Assembly: GCF_002002705.1 (NCBI RefSeq)
Contig: NZ_MUNS01000031.1
Location: forward strand, 1-64,000
Direction of reading: 5' to 3'
Source: Polaromonas sp. C04
GTDB taxonomy: Bacteria > Pseudomonadota > Gammaproteobacteria > Burkholderiales > Burkholderiaceae_C
DNA length: 64,000 bases
The notes under the pieces are model-generated. The model had not been told where the DNA came from and ran no database searches. It was given only the letters and a program-made list of their open reading frames with translations. Below, piece by piece: positions 51,254-62,136 of the stretch; positions within the stretch are counted from its first letter, which is position 1, and each line of letters begins with the position of its first letter. Position numbers and translations under genes: made by a program.

Positions 51254-51320
51254 CCCCCACGCTCATCACTTCGTATATCGCTGCCCCCCGAGGTGGCACT
51301 CAGTGCCCTTCGGGCGGCCG
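51254..51320 (+). repeat. Dispersed repeat family 2 between the DUF993 and isomerase genes
   Basis: CCCCCACGCT, 15 nt, CGCTGCCCCCCGAGG, then CGGGCGGCC. Order and sequence match the copy at 38785-38850. Confidence 0.65.
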
Positions 51321-51334
51321 GGCGGGCACTGACC

Positions 51335-52222
51335 ATGCGTGATTTTTCGCAAGACCACTACTGGCTGTCCATCAACACCGCCACCGTGCGCAAGCAGTGG
51401 CCGCTCGACCGCATCATCGACGAATGCGCCCGGCGCGGCATCCGCGCCATCAGCCCCTGGCGCGATCAGGTCGCGGCCGTCGGCATCGACCCCGTGGCGA
51501 AGCAGCTCAAGGCTCACGGCATGGGCTTGTCGGGCTACTGCCGCGGCGGCTTCTTCCCGGCGGCCGATGCGCCGGGGCGCCAGGCTGCGCTCGACGACAA
51601 CCGCCGCGCCATCGACGAAGCAAAGATGCTGAATGCCCCCTGCCTGGTGCTGGTGGTCGGCGCCCTGCCCGGCGCACTGGCCGGCAAGCCGCAGTACAAG
51701 GACATGGCGCGCGCGCGCAGCGAGGTGCATGACGGCATTGCGGCCTCGCTCGAATACGCGCGCGCGGTCGGCATGCCGCTGGCCATCGAGCCGCTGCATC
51801 CGATGCAGGCTGCCGAGCGCGCCTGCGTCAACACGCTGGAGCATGCGCTGGATCTGTGCGATGAGCTGGACCCCGAGTGCACCCGCATGCTGGGCGTGGC
51901 GCTCGACATCTACCACGTCTGGTGGGACCCGAAACTCGAGCAGCAGATCGCACGCGCCGGCGCCGGCCCGCAGGGACATCAGAGCTCGCGCCTGCTGGCC
52001 TACCACGTGTGCGACTGGCTCGCGCCGACACGCGACCTGCTCAATGACCGCGGCATGATGGGCGACGGTGTCGTTGAATTGAAAAAAATCCGGGGCTGGG
52101 TCGAGCAGGCCGGCTACCAGGGTTTCAGCGAAGCGGAAATCTTCTCCGAGCTCGACTGGTGGCAGCGGCCCGGCGAAGAGGTGCTGGACACCTGCATCGC
52201 GCGGCACAAGAGTTCAGTTTGA
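51335..52222 (+). CDS. Sugar phosphate isomerase/epimerase-like TIM barrel
   Basis: 295 residues of the xylose isomerase-like (AP endonuclease 2) fold. Metal-binding acidic and His residues can be seen in LAIEPLHPM, ALDIYHVWWDP, AYHVCDWLAPTRD and FSEAEIFSELDWW. The start MRDFSQDHYW at 51335 lies after the repeat; upstream in-frame sequence is repeat-derived. It closes the TetR-controlled cluster. Isomerase or epimerase activity on the pathway intermediate is inferred. Confidence 0.87.
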   Translation: MRDFSQDHYWLSINTATVRKQWPLDRIIDECARRGIRAISPWRDQVAAVGIDPVAKQLKAHGMGLSGYCRGGFFPAADAPGRQAALDDNRRAIDEAKMLNAPCLVLVVGALPGALAGKPQYKDMARARSEVHDGIAASLEYARAVGMPLAIEPLHPMQAAERACVNTLEHALDLCDELDPECTRMLGVALDIYHVWWDPKLEQQIARAGAGPQGHQSSRLLAYHVCDWLAPTRDLLNDRGMMGDGVVELKKIRGWVEQAGYQGFSEAEIFSELDWWQRPGEEVLDTCIARHKSSV

Positions 52223-52235
52223 GCTTCGCAGGCGT

Positions 52236-53489
52236 TCAGGCCGCCGCCAGCGTGGTGCGCCGCACGCGCCGCACATTGAAGGCGCTCACGATCAACACGC
52301 CCTGCACCACGGCCAGCCCGAAGAACACGCCGTGGTACTGGTGCTGGTCCATCAGGGCGCCGAAGATCAGCGGCGAAATGGCCTGGCCGATGTCCAGCCC
52401 CGAATACACCACGCCGTAAACCCGGCCGGTGGAGTTTTCCAGCGTCGAGCGTTTCACCAGCAGGTCACGCGACGGGCCAGCGATGCCGGTGGCAAAACCC
52501 ATGGCGCCAAACAGCGCCGGTACGGCCACCTCGGCCGCATCGGCAAACCCGCCGTAGCCGAGGATGAGCGCCATCACGGCGGCCAGGCCAAAACCGATGC
52601 CCACGATGCGCTCGCAGCGGTTCGGATCGGACACCATGAAGCCGCCCGCCACCATGCCGCCGGCGCTGGCCACCATGTACACCGTGAGGCACATGGCCAC
52701 CAGCGGTACCGGCACCGCGTGCAGGTGCCGTGCAGCCTCGGGGGCAAACGCCTGCACCACGCTGAGCGCCATGGCGTAGAAGAAAAAGAAGGCAAAGCAC
52801 ATCCAGATCGCCGGCACGCGCAGGAAACCCATGGTGCCGCCCTCCACCTGGGCGCCGCCACGCGCTACCGGCGCCACGGTCAGCGCCAGCCGGTCGCGAT
52901 GGAACAGCAGCACCGCCAGCACGGTAAAAATCAGTGCCCCTGCACAGGCCAGCGCCACGCGCCACGAAAAGGCCAGGGTCAGCGGCACCAGCATGGCCGG
53001 CGCCAGCGCCCAGCCCAGGCTGCCGGTGATGCCATGCACGCTGTAGGCATGGCCGAGCCGCGAGGCGCTGACCTTGCGGTTCAGCAGCGTGTAGTCCACC
53101 GGGTGAAAGACGCCGTTGCCGAGACCCGCGAGCACGGAAAAGCCGGCTGTCATCCAGTAGCCGGTGCTGACGGAAAAGCCGAACGCCGCCAGCCCGAGCA
53201 GGGCCAGGCCGCCAAACAGGATCGGGCGCGGCCCGAACCGGTCGACCATGAAACCCGAGACGAACTGCACCACGCACGAGACCGCAAAGAAGATGGTCAT
53301 CAGGAACCCGAGCTCGGCATAGCTGGCGTGCAGCGCGTCCTTCAGCCACGGGAACAGCGGCGCCAGCAGCAACTGGCTGTAATGGCTGATCATGTGGCCC
53401 AGTCCGACCAGACCAATCAAGCCCGCGTCCTGGCGCAGCCGCGCGCGGTCCTGCGGCGGGCGCGGGCTCAGGGTGGTTGAAGTATTCAT
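52236..53489 (-). CDS. MFS transporter
   Basis: 417 residues with 12 predicted helices. Motif A-like loop in FMVDRFGPRPILFGGLAL; DYTLLNRKVSASRLGHAYSVHGITG (in parts) between helices 4 and 5. It resembles fosmidomycin-resistance/MFS exporters. It is divergent from the AraC gene with a gap under 80 bp, so AraC probably controls it. Substrate unknown. Confidence 0.88.
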   Translation of the reverse strand: MNTSTTLSPRPPQDRARLRQDAGLIGLVGLGHMISHYSQLLLAPLFPWLKDALHASYAELGFLMTIFFAVSCVVQFVSGFMVDRFGPRPILFGGLALLGLAAFGFSVSTGYWMTAGFSVLAGLGNGVFHPVDYTLLNRKVSASRLGHAYSVHGITGSLGWALAPAMLVPLTLAFSWRVALACAGALIFTVLAVLLFHRDRLALTVAPVARGGAQVEGGTMGFLRVPAIWMCFAFFFFYAMALSVVQAFAPEAARHLHAVPVPLVAMCLTVYMVASAGGMVAGGFMVSDPNRCERIVGIGFGLAAVMALILGYGGFADAAEVAVPALFGAMGFATGIAGPSRDLLVKRSTLENSTGRVYGVVYSGLDIGQAISPLIFGALMDQHQYHGVFFGLAVVQGVLIVSAFNVRRVRRTTLAAA

Positions 53490-53566
53490 GGCGCCATCGT
53501 AATATCACACTTGGCTGCGGAAATGCGACAAAACGACAGCTTTCACCGATTTCCGGCCAAAACACC

Positions 53567-54397
53567 ATGCCGCGCAACGCCTCCATCACCTTCACGCCGG
53601 TGGGCAACACCGACCCCTATACACCCAGTGTCCAGCGCCCGGTGCGTGTGCGCGCCCGCACCCTGCCGGTGGACACGCACTTCGAGCCGCACCGACACCC
53701 CTGGGCCCAGCTGGCCTATTGCGCCACTGGCATCGTGCAGGTGACGGCGAGCCCGAACGACGCCGTGGCCGACGAGGTGACCTACATCGTGCCGCCGTCG
53801 CGCGCGGTCTGGATTGCGCCGGGAGCCCTGCACGCCGTCAACGTGCGCGAAGCCGCCGAACTGCGCACGCTGTACCTCGACGCGAGCACAACACCGCAGG
53901 GCTGGCAAGGCTGCCGCGTGATCGTGGTCTCGCCGCTGCTGCGCGAGCTGATTCATGCGCTCGATGCGCCCATGACGGCGCCGCGCGAGGCCCTGCTGGC
54001 CGCGCTGGTGCAGGACGAGATCACCCGTGCCGATACCCAGTCGCTGGGCGTGCCGTTGCCGCACCCGCAGACCGGCGACAAGCGGCTGCGCGCGCTGTGC
54101 GAGGCCGTGCTGCGCGCGCCCGCCGAGCGCGCCACACTGGCCGACTGGGCGGCCGACATCGGTGCCAGCGAACGTACCATGGCGCGCCTGTTCCGCGAGG
54201 AACTGGGCACCAGTTACCAGCAGTGGCGCCAGCAGGCGGTATTGGCCCATGCGCTGCCGCTGCTGGCGCGCGGCACGCCCGTGAGCGAGGTGGCGGCCGC
54301 CAGCGGCTACGCCAGCGACAGTGCGTTCTCGGCCATGTTCAAGGCGGCCATGGGGCACTCACCCAGCCGCTTTGCGGCGTCGGTGCGGGGGCAGTGA
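53567..54397 (+). CDS. AraC family regulator with N-terminal cupin
   Basis: 276 residues. The N-terminal cupin-like domain (DTHFEPHRHPWAQLAYCATG) precedes a C-terminal AraC helix-turn-helix pair (IGASERTMARLFREELG, VSEVAAASGYASDSAFSAMFKAAMGHSP in parts). Start MPRNASITF at 53567 fits the family; in-frame codons upstream lie in the promoter gap. Probable activator of the divergent MFS gene. Confidence 0.88.
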   Translation: MPRNASITFTPVGNTDPYTPSVQRPVRVRARTLPVDTHFEPHRHPWAQLAYCATGIVQVTASPNDAVADEVTYIVPPSRAVWIAPGALHAVNVREAAELRTLYLDASTTPQGWQGCRVIVVSPLLRELIHALDAPMTAPREALLAALVQDEITRADTQSLGVPLPHPQTGDKRLRALCEAVLRAPAERATLADWAADIGASERTMARLFREELGTSYQQWRQQAVLAHALPLLARGTPVSEVAAASGYASDSAFSAMFKAAMGHSPSRFAASVRGQ

Positions 54398-54422
54398 GTC
54401 CCACCGGCAACGACGCGCCCCG

Positions 54423-54848
54423 TCAATGGCCCAAAAGCACCTGCGCGATGATGCCCGTTGCAATTGCCACCAGCACGTAGTCGCCCCCGGTTTGCACCCA
54501 CTGGTAGCCGCGCGGCGGCGCACTCAGGTGGTGCTCCCGCCAGTCGTCCACGACATACTGATGGTTGCGATATTCGTTGGGCAGGCGGCCGCCCCGGCGG
54601 AAATTGTGGTCCGGCCCCGCTCCGACGTCAGCGTTCGCACCACTGGTCAGGTTGACGGCACCGCCACGGCGCATTTGTGGGCCGCCCCGCCGGTCATTCG
54701 CACGGTTCTGGTTCTGATGTTGCGGCGGCCCGGCCTGCCGATGGTCGGCACGCTGTGGCGGCTGGTTGTCACCGCCTTGCGCCAGTGCAACACCCGCAAA
54801 AGCCATTGACATTGCCGCCAGGGCAAAGATTGCAGATTTACTCTTCAT
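54423..54848 (-). CDS. RcnB-like periplasmic protein
   Basis: 141 residues. A signal peptide (MKSKSAIFALAAMSMAFAGVA, cut before QGGDN) is followed by a Gln/Asn/Arg-rich linker and a C-terminal RcnB-type domain (YVVDDWREHHLSAPPRGYQW, VLVAIATGIIAQVLL). RcnB is a periplasmic factor of Ni/Co homeostasis in E. coli; many relatives are uncharacterised, so the metal role is not certain. AGGAGAACTCGAG precedes the start. Confidence 0.82.
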   Translation of the reverse strand: MKSKSAIFALAAMSMAFAGVALAQGGDNQPPQRADHRQAGPPQHQNQNRANDRRGGPQMRRGGAVNLTSGANADVGAGPDHNFRRGGRLPNEYRNHQYVVDDWREHHLSAPPRGYQWVQTGGDYVLVAIATGIIAQVLLGH

Positions 54849-54957
54849 CTCGAGTTCTCCTAGGTATGGCGAGATGATTATTCTGGCGCAGCACGGCGCG
54901 CACCGCTGTAGGCGCATTCCGCCTTTACATTGCTTTGCACAGTTGCGTCGCAGGCCG

Positions 54958-55290
54958 TCAGCGATCGGCGGGAGGCTTGGGCTCCTTGACTTCCACGTCC
55001 TGTATATCCTGTGGCTTGCGGGAGGACTCATCGGTGCGCCCGGATCTGGGCGAGCGGGCCGGCCACTGGTCGGCCGCATGGTAGAACCGGCTCCACTGCG
55101 CGCGCGGATCGACGTGAAAAACCCAGGCGCTGACGGGCCGGCCCGTGAGTCGCGCCCAGAGCCGGCGCACCCCCCACACGGCCAGCAGCACGGCGCCTGC
55201 GAGCAGCAGGCTGGCAATGAAAACCAGCGCCATCAGCAGCAAAAAAATGCGCAGCACGAAGCGCACAACAGCGGCGATCAGATCGGACAA
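54958..55290 (-). CDS. Small membrane protein with charged tail
   Basis: 110 residues, unrecognised. One or two hydrophobic segments (LIAAVVRFVLRIFLLLMALV and FIASLLLAGAVLLAVWGV) are followed by a soluble tail rich in charged residues (VEVKEPKPPADR). TTG at 55290 is chosen because AAAGGAA lies 8 nt upstream; GTG at 55338 would add 16 residues. Divergent from cbpA. Confidence 0.62.
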   Translation of the reverse strand: MSDLIAAVVRFVLRIFLLLMALVFIASLLLAGAVLLAVWGVRRLWARLTGRPVSAWVFHVDPRAQWSRFYHAADQWPARSPRSGRTDESSRKPQDIQDVEVKEPKPPADR

Positions 55291-55367
55291 AATTGAATTC
55301 CTTTGCTGAATTTGAACATAGCGGGCCTGGCGCGCCACCTATGATGTACATCTCCACGGAGGTCTGA

Positions 55368-56336
55368 ATGGAATTCAAGGATTACTACAAGGTCATGGGG
55401 CTGGCGCGCGACGCGACGCAGGATGACATCAAGCGCGCCTACCGGCGGCTGGCGCGCAAATACCACCCGGACGTCAGCAAGGAGTCCAATGCCGAAAAGC
55501 AGTTCAAGGAGGTCGGCGAGGCCTACGAGGTGCTGCGCGATCCCGAAAAGCGTGCGGCCTACGACCGGCTCGGACCCAATTACCAGGCCGGGCAGGATTT
55601 CCGTCCGCCCCCCGACTGGAACGCGGGTTTCGAATCCGCGGGCGCCGGTGCCGACGGCGCCGGCGCGGAAGATTTCAGCGATTTCTTCGAGTCGCTGTTC
55701 GGGCGCAGCTTTGGCGGCGCACGCGGCGCGCGCGGTGCCCAGGCCTCGTTCCATGCACAGGGCGAGGATCGCCACGCCAAAATCCAGATCGACCTGGAGG
55801 ACGCCTACCACGGCGCCACGCGCATCATCACGCTGCAAATGCCGCAGGTGGACGCCCAGGGGCATGTGTCGACGCGCGAACACCAGATCGAGTTCACCAT
55901 TCCGCGCGGCGTGCGGGCCGGCCAGCACATCCGGCTGGCCGGACAGGGCTCGCCCGGCATCGGCCAGGGCAGCGCCGGGGATCTGTACCTGGAAGTCGAA
56001 TTTCGCACGCATGCGCGCTACCGCGTGGACCGGCACGATGTCTACCTCGATCTGCCGGTCGCGCCCTGGGAGGCGGCGCTGGGCGCTGAAATCAAGGTGC
56101 CCACGCCCACGGGCGAGGTCGAGCTGAAAATACCCGCCGGCTCCGCGGCCGGGCGCAAGCTGCGGCTCAAGGGCCGCGGCATTCCGGGGGCGACACCTGC
56201 CAGCACGCCCGGTGATTTTTATTTTGTGCTGCAGATCGCCCTGCCCCCCGCCGACAGCGATGCCGCGAAGTCGGTGTACCAGGGCATGGCCGCGCAGTTC
56301 AAATCGTTCAATCCCCGCACCAAACTGGGAGTCTGA
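55368..56336 (+). CDS. cbpA: DnaJ-type co-chaperone CbpA
   Basis: 322 residues. The J domain (1-70) has HPD at 33-35 ([10 protein letters not shown]). A Gly/Ala-rich linker and two C-terminal substrate domains follow ([36 protein letters not shown] in parts); no zinc-finger domain, as in CbpA. It would stimulate DnaK and bind curved DNA. The following gene encodes its modulator. Confidence 0.95.
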   Translation: MEFKDYYKVMGLARDATQDDIKRAYRRLARKYHPDVSKESNAEKQFKEVGEAYEVLRDPEKRAAYDRLGPNYQAGQDFRPPPDWNAGFESAGAGADGAGAEDFSDFFESLFGRSFGGARGARGAQASFHAQGEDRHAKIQIDLEDAYHGATRIITLQMPQVDAQGHVSTREHQIEFTIPRGVRAGQHIRLAGQGSPGIGQGSAGDLYLEVEFRTHARYRVDRHDVYLDLPVAPWEAALGAEIKVPTPTGEVELKIPAGSAAGRKLRLKGRGIPGATPASTPGDFYFVLQIALPPADSDAAKSVYQGMAAQFKSFNPRTKLGV

Positions 56337-56338
56337 GC

Positions 56339-56659
56339 ATGAGCCCCAACACCACACCGTCGCAAGCCACCGTCTTCATTCTGGAAGAGCAGACCGGGTT
56401 GACGCTGGCCGAACTCTGCCGGGCCTGCATGGCGCAGACCGACTTCATCGCCGAACTGGTCGAGGAAGGCGTGCTCACGCCGGCGGGCCAGGCGCCCGAT
56501 CAGTGGCGCTTCACGGGCGTTCAGGTGCGCCACGCCAGCGTGGCCGTGCACCTGCAGCGCGATCTGGGCGTGAACGTCGCCGGCGCCGCACTGGCGCTGC
56601 AATTGCTGGACGAACTCGAGGCGCTGCGCGCCCGGCTCAGGGCTGCGGGCGCAGCTTGA
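56339..56659 (+). CDS. cbpM: Chaperone modulator CbpM
   Basis: 106 residues. MerR-like small helical protein (FILEEQTGLTLAELCRACMA, ELVEEGVLTPAG). It starts 2 bp after cbpA and fits the CbpM family, which blocks CbpA's J domain. Overlaps the convergent thioesterase gene by 23 bp at its 3' end. Confidence 0.9.
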   Translation: MSPNTTPSQATVFILEEQTGLTLAELCRACMAQTDFIAELVEEGVLTPAGQAPDQWRFTGVQVRHASVAVHLQRDLGVNVAGAALALQLLDELEALRARLRAAGAA

Positions 56660-57140
56660 ACGGGTCGCGGTCCGCCCCATCGCCGAGCAACGGGCCCATC
56701 TTGAAAATGCCGCTGACGCGCAGCACCGGCGCGCCGTCGGCCGTCACCAGACCCTGCGCAAACAGCATGTTGCGCGTGGTGCGCAGCACGTCGGCCTGAC
56801 CCTGCACCCAGGCACCCAGGGGCGATGCGCCCAGGTAGTCGACGTTGAGGCTGATGGTGGGCAAAAAGCGGCGCTCCCCCTGCATCTGGTAGATCGCGGC
56901 GCAGGGCATCAGCATGTCGGCAAACGAGGCCAGCATGCCGCCGTGGCAGATGTTCAGGGGGTTGGTGTGCTGCGGCGCGACCCGAAAGCCGAGCAGCACG
57001 CGATCGCCGCTCCATTTGGCGAACAGCGGGCCGTTGTGGGCCATGAAGGGGCCGCCGATGCTGACGGGGTGAAAGCCTTCGGGAATATCTGCAGGGTTGG
57101 GGGTAGAGGTCACGGCGAAAAACGCGAGGTTGGGATGCAT
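56637..57140 (-). CDS. PaaI-type hotdog thioesterase
   Basis: 167 residues with a single hotdog domain (about 25-150): NICHGGMLASFADMLM carries the helix and catalytic residues, followed by SLNVDYLGASPLG and VTADGAPVLRVSGIFKMG. It would hydrolyse acyl-CoA thioesters. The substrate is not known. Convergent with cbpM. Confidence 0.87.
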   Translation of the reverse strand: MHPNLAFFAVTSTPNPADIPEGFHPVSIGGPFMAHNGPLFAKWSGDRVLLGFRVAPQHTNPLNICHGGMLASFADMLMPCAAIYQMQGERRFLPTISLNVDYLGASPLGAWVQGQADVLRTTRNMLFAQGLVTADGAPVLRVSGIFKMGPLLGDGADRDPFKLRPQP

Positions 57141-57559
57141 TGCATCCTAACCTCATGGTGCCGTCTGTGACTCGGGCCGCGAGGCGGCGCTTGAAGGCCG
57201 ATCCGTGCCGCCCTTCGTTCACGCTGAGCCTGTCGAAGGAGTGGCGCTGCGGCGCTCCGGCGCACGGCGGGGTGCCGGCAGCGGGGCACGGCCCGCCGCG
57301 GTCCTCATACTGCCCAATGCGCAGAAATCGGTCCCCAGCGGGCCGCACCCCGCTGCCGGTGCGGTGTCCCTGGTGTTTGCCATTGCCGACCATCCGTGGG
57401 TGGACAACGCGAATGGGGCGGCCTCGCGCCCGGCCAGGGCGCCGACGCACTGCTGGCGCGGCCAGTCTTGACACAGGCCCAGCCGCCCGCTTGCGGCGGC
57501 CCGTTTGACGCCGCCGCTTTACCGGTTTAGTATTACATCTGTAATAACGAAAGAATGCC
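57141..57559. other. Gene-free region with repeats between the thioesterase and antitoxin genes
   Basis: About 420 bases without a supported gene; open frames here have no family features. It contains CACGCTGAGCCTGTCGAAGG (57221 region, a short sequence widely scattered in proteobacterial genomes) and a perfect 12-bp inverted repeat CCGGCAGCGGGG (57275-57286)/CCCCGCTGCCGG (57348-57359). The antitoxin promoter is at its right end. Confidence 0.6.
57505..57546 (+). promoter_or_regulatory. Promoter and palindromic operator of the toxin-antitoxin pair
   Basis: TTGACG (57505-57510), 17-nt spacer, TAGTAT (57528-57533). TATTACA-TC-TGTAATA at 57531-57546 is a perfect 7-bp-arm palindrome over the -10, the usual place for antitoxin autorepression. 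Confidence 0.65.
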
Positions 57560-57784
57560 ATGCACACACTCAAACTCACCCAGATTGGCAACTCCGTGGG
57601 GGTGATTTTTCCGAAGGAATTGCTCGCGCAGATGCGGCTGGAAAAAGGCGACGAGTTTTATGTCACTGAAACGCCAGACGGCCTGCGCATCACGCCCCAT
57701 AACCCGGAGTTCGAAGAGCAGATGCGGATTGGCCGCGAGATCATGAAGGACCGCCGCGCCGTGTTGCGCGAGTTGGCCAAGTGA
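57560..57784 (+). CDS. AbrB/MazE-type antitoxin
   Basis: 74 residues. The swapped-hairpin AbrB DNA-binding domain (LTQIGNSVGVIFPKELLAQMRLEKGDEFYV in parts: QIGNSVGVIFPKELL) forms the N-terminus; the acidic/basic C-terminal helix (FEEQMRIGREIMKDRRAVLREL) should clamp the toxin. Its stop overlaps the toxin GTG start (GTGA). Confidence 0.9.
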   Translation: MHTLKLTQIGNSVGVIFPKELLAQMRLEKGDEFYVTETPDGLRITPHNPEFEEQMRIGREIMKDRRAVLRELAK

Positions 57785-58174
57785 GCGCCGCCTGGCGCTG
57801 GGTTGACCGCGCGGTGTTGATCGCCGTGCATGAGATGCAACTGGCAGAGCACGGTGGCGCTGCCGGCTTGCGCGATGAGGCTTTGCTCGACTCTGCACTC
57901 GGTCGACCCCTCCATCTGGCTGCCTACGGCGAGCCCGATGCTGCCGCACTGGCTGCGGCCTATGGCTACGGTATTGCCCGCAACCACGCTTTCGTCGATG
58001 GCAACAAGCGCACGGCACTGGTGGCGACCGAGTTGTTTCTGCGGCTCAATGGCTGGCGTCTTGAAGTTACGGATGCCGATTGCGTGCTCACCATGCTGGC
58101 CGTCGCCAGCGGCGACATCACCGAACACGACTTCGCGGCCTGGCTGCGGGCCCATGCGAGCCCGCACGAGCGGC

Positions 58175-58200
<26 letters not shown>
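57781..58200 (+). CDS. doc: Doc (death-on-curing) Fic-fold toxin
   Basis: 139 residues. The Fic/Doc motif [12 protein letters not shown] (about residue 67) matches HxFx(D/N)xNKR. Doc of phage P1 phosphorylates EF-Tu; this homologue would do the same when not bound by antitoxin. GTG start. The last 26 bp overlap the 3' end of clpB on the other strand. Confidence 0.92.
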
Positions 58201-60787
<2,587 letters not shown>

Positions 60788-60870
60788 GGGAATTGAACTC
60801 CTGTTCACTATGAGCTAGTGCTTATCCCTGCATTTTCAAGGGGCCATGCCATGCAACCGGTTGATCTGGC

Positions 60871-62106
60871 TCAAACTTCCCTCGTTGCGTCGAGCGAAAA
60901 CCCGGCAATCTTTTTGTAGTTCTCGGAGATTCGACGCAACTCGTCCTGGCTGATCAGATCGTCAATGTTGTCAAACGGCTTGCCGCCACTGAGTTCGTCG
61001 GCCTTCATGATGATGAAATCAGGCGGCACCGAGCGGTTCGTGAGCACGATGCGGGCAGTGGGCTCCAGCCGCAACGCTTCATAGGCTTGCAGCGCCGCCA
61101 GCGGATCGCTGTTTTGGACCAGCAGTTCGGCCAGCGTTCGTCCGTCAATAATAGCTTGCGCCGACCCGTTGGAGCCACGCGGATACATAGGATGGGCGGC
61201 GTCTCCCATCAGGGTGACACGGCCAAAAGTCCATTGCGGCACGGGGTCCCTGTCGACCATCGGGTACTCGAGAATCTGCTCGGCGCCGGAGATCAGCGCG
61301 GGCACGTCGAGCCACGGGAAGCGCCATTCCTTGAAGATGGGCAAGAAGTCACCGAGATTGCCTTGGTGATTCCAGTCATTCATGCTCGCGTCGTCGCGCC
61401 GGATTTCGGCCACCCAGTTGATCAACTGGGTGGCCTCTGCGTCCACGCTGTCGACGATCGGGTAGATCACCATCTTGCCGGTCTCGATCGAGCCGATTCG
61501 CAGGTAGCTCTTGCCGGTCAGGATGGGTTTGTGCCGGGTCACGCCGCGCCAGGTGTTGATGCCGGCAAAAGCGACTTTCTCGGCGGGATAGAACTGGCGA
61601 CGCACCGAGGAGTTCACGCCGTCACAGGCAATCACCACATCGGCGCGCACCGGCGCCAGTTGGGCGCCGGTGGAGCTTTGTACAAAGTGCAGGGTCGCAC
61701 CCGCGCCGTCCTGGTCGACGCGCATGCAGCGGTGGTCGGTGTGAATGGCTAGCGCCCCCAACCGCTCCAGTGCGACTTCGTACAGCAGCCGATGCAATTT
61801 GCCGCGATGCAGGCCGATCTCGGGGGTGGCGTAACCGGCATGGCGCCCGCGCGGCTCCTTGTAGATAAACTGGCCAAAGCGGTTGAAGAACACGCTCTCC
61901 AGGTTCTCGATACCGATGGCTTCGAGCCGGTCCTGCAGGCCCAGCGCCGCCAGTTCACGCATGGCGTGCGGCAGCAGCGTGATGCCCACGCCCAGCTCGC
62001 GGACCTGCGGCACGGTTTCAAACACGTCACACGACAGGCCGCGCTGCTGGAGTGCCAAAGCAAAACTGAGGCCGGCAATGCCTCCCCCCACCACTGCAAT
62101 CTTCAT
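60871..62106 (-). CDS. FAD-dependent monooxygenase, PhzS/salicylate-hydroxylase type
   Basis: 411 residues. FAD motifs: VVGGGIAGLSFALALQQRG (GxGxxG), VIACDGVNSSVRRQF (DG) and LMGDAAHPMYPRGSNGSAQAI (GD). SNGSAQAILDG-type and YPMVDRDPVPQW segments resemble PhzS-like flavoprotein hydroxylases. It could hydroxylate an aromatic acid. The gentisate genes at the other end of the window make a 3-hydroxybenzoate or salicylate substrate attractive, but distance gives no proof. It follows the Bug receptor gene on the same strand. Confidence 0.85.
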   Translation of the reverse strand: MKIAVVGGGIAGLSFALALQQRGLSCDVFETVPQVRELGVGITLLPHAMRELAALGLQDRLEAIGIENLESVFFNRFGQFIYKEPRGRHAGYATPEIGLHRGKLHRLLYEVALERLGALAIHTDHRCMRVDQDGAGATLHFVQSSTGAQLAPVRADVVIACDGVNSSVRRQFYPAEKVAFAGINTWRGVTRHKPILTGKSYLRIGSIETGKMVIYPIVDSVDAEATQLINWVAEIRRDDASMNDWNHQGNLGDFLPIFKEWRFPWLDVPALISGAEQILEYPMVDRDPVPQWTFGRVTLMGDAAHPMYPRGSNGSAQAIIDGRTLAELLVQNSDPLAALQAYEALRLEPTARIVLTNRSVPPDFIIMKADELSGGKPFDNIDDLISQDELRRISENYKKIAGFSLDATREV

Positions 62107-62136
62107 CTATCGCTCCTGCGGTCTGCGTGGTTCATG

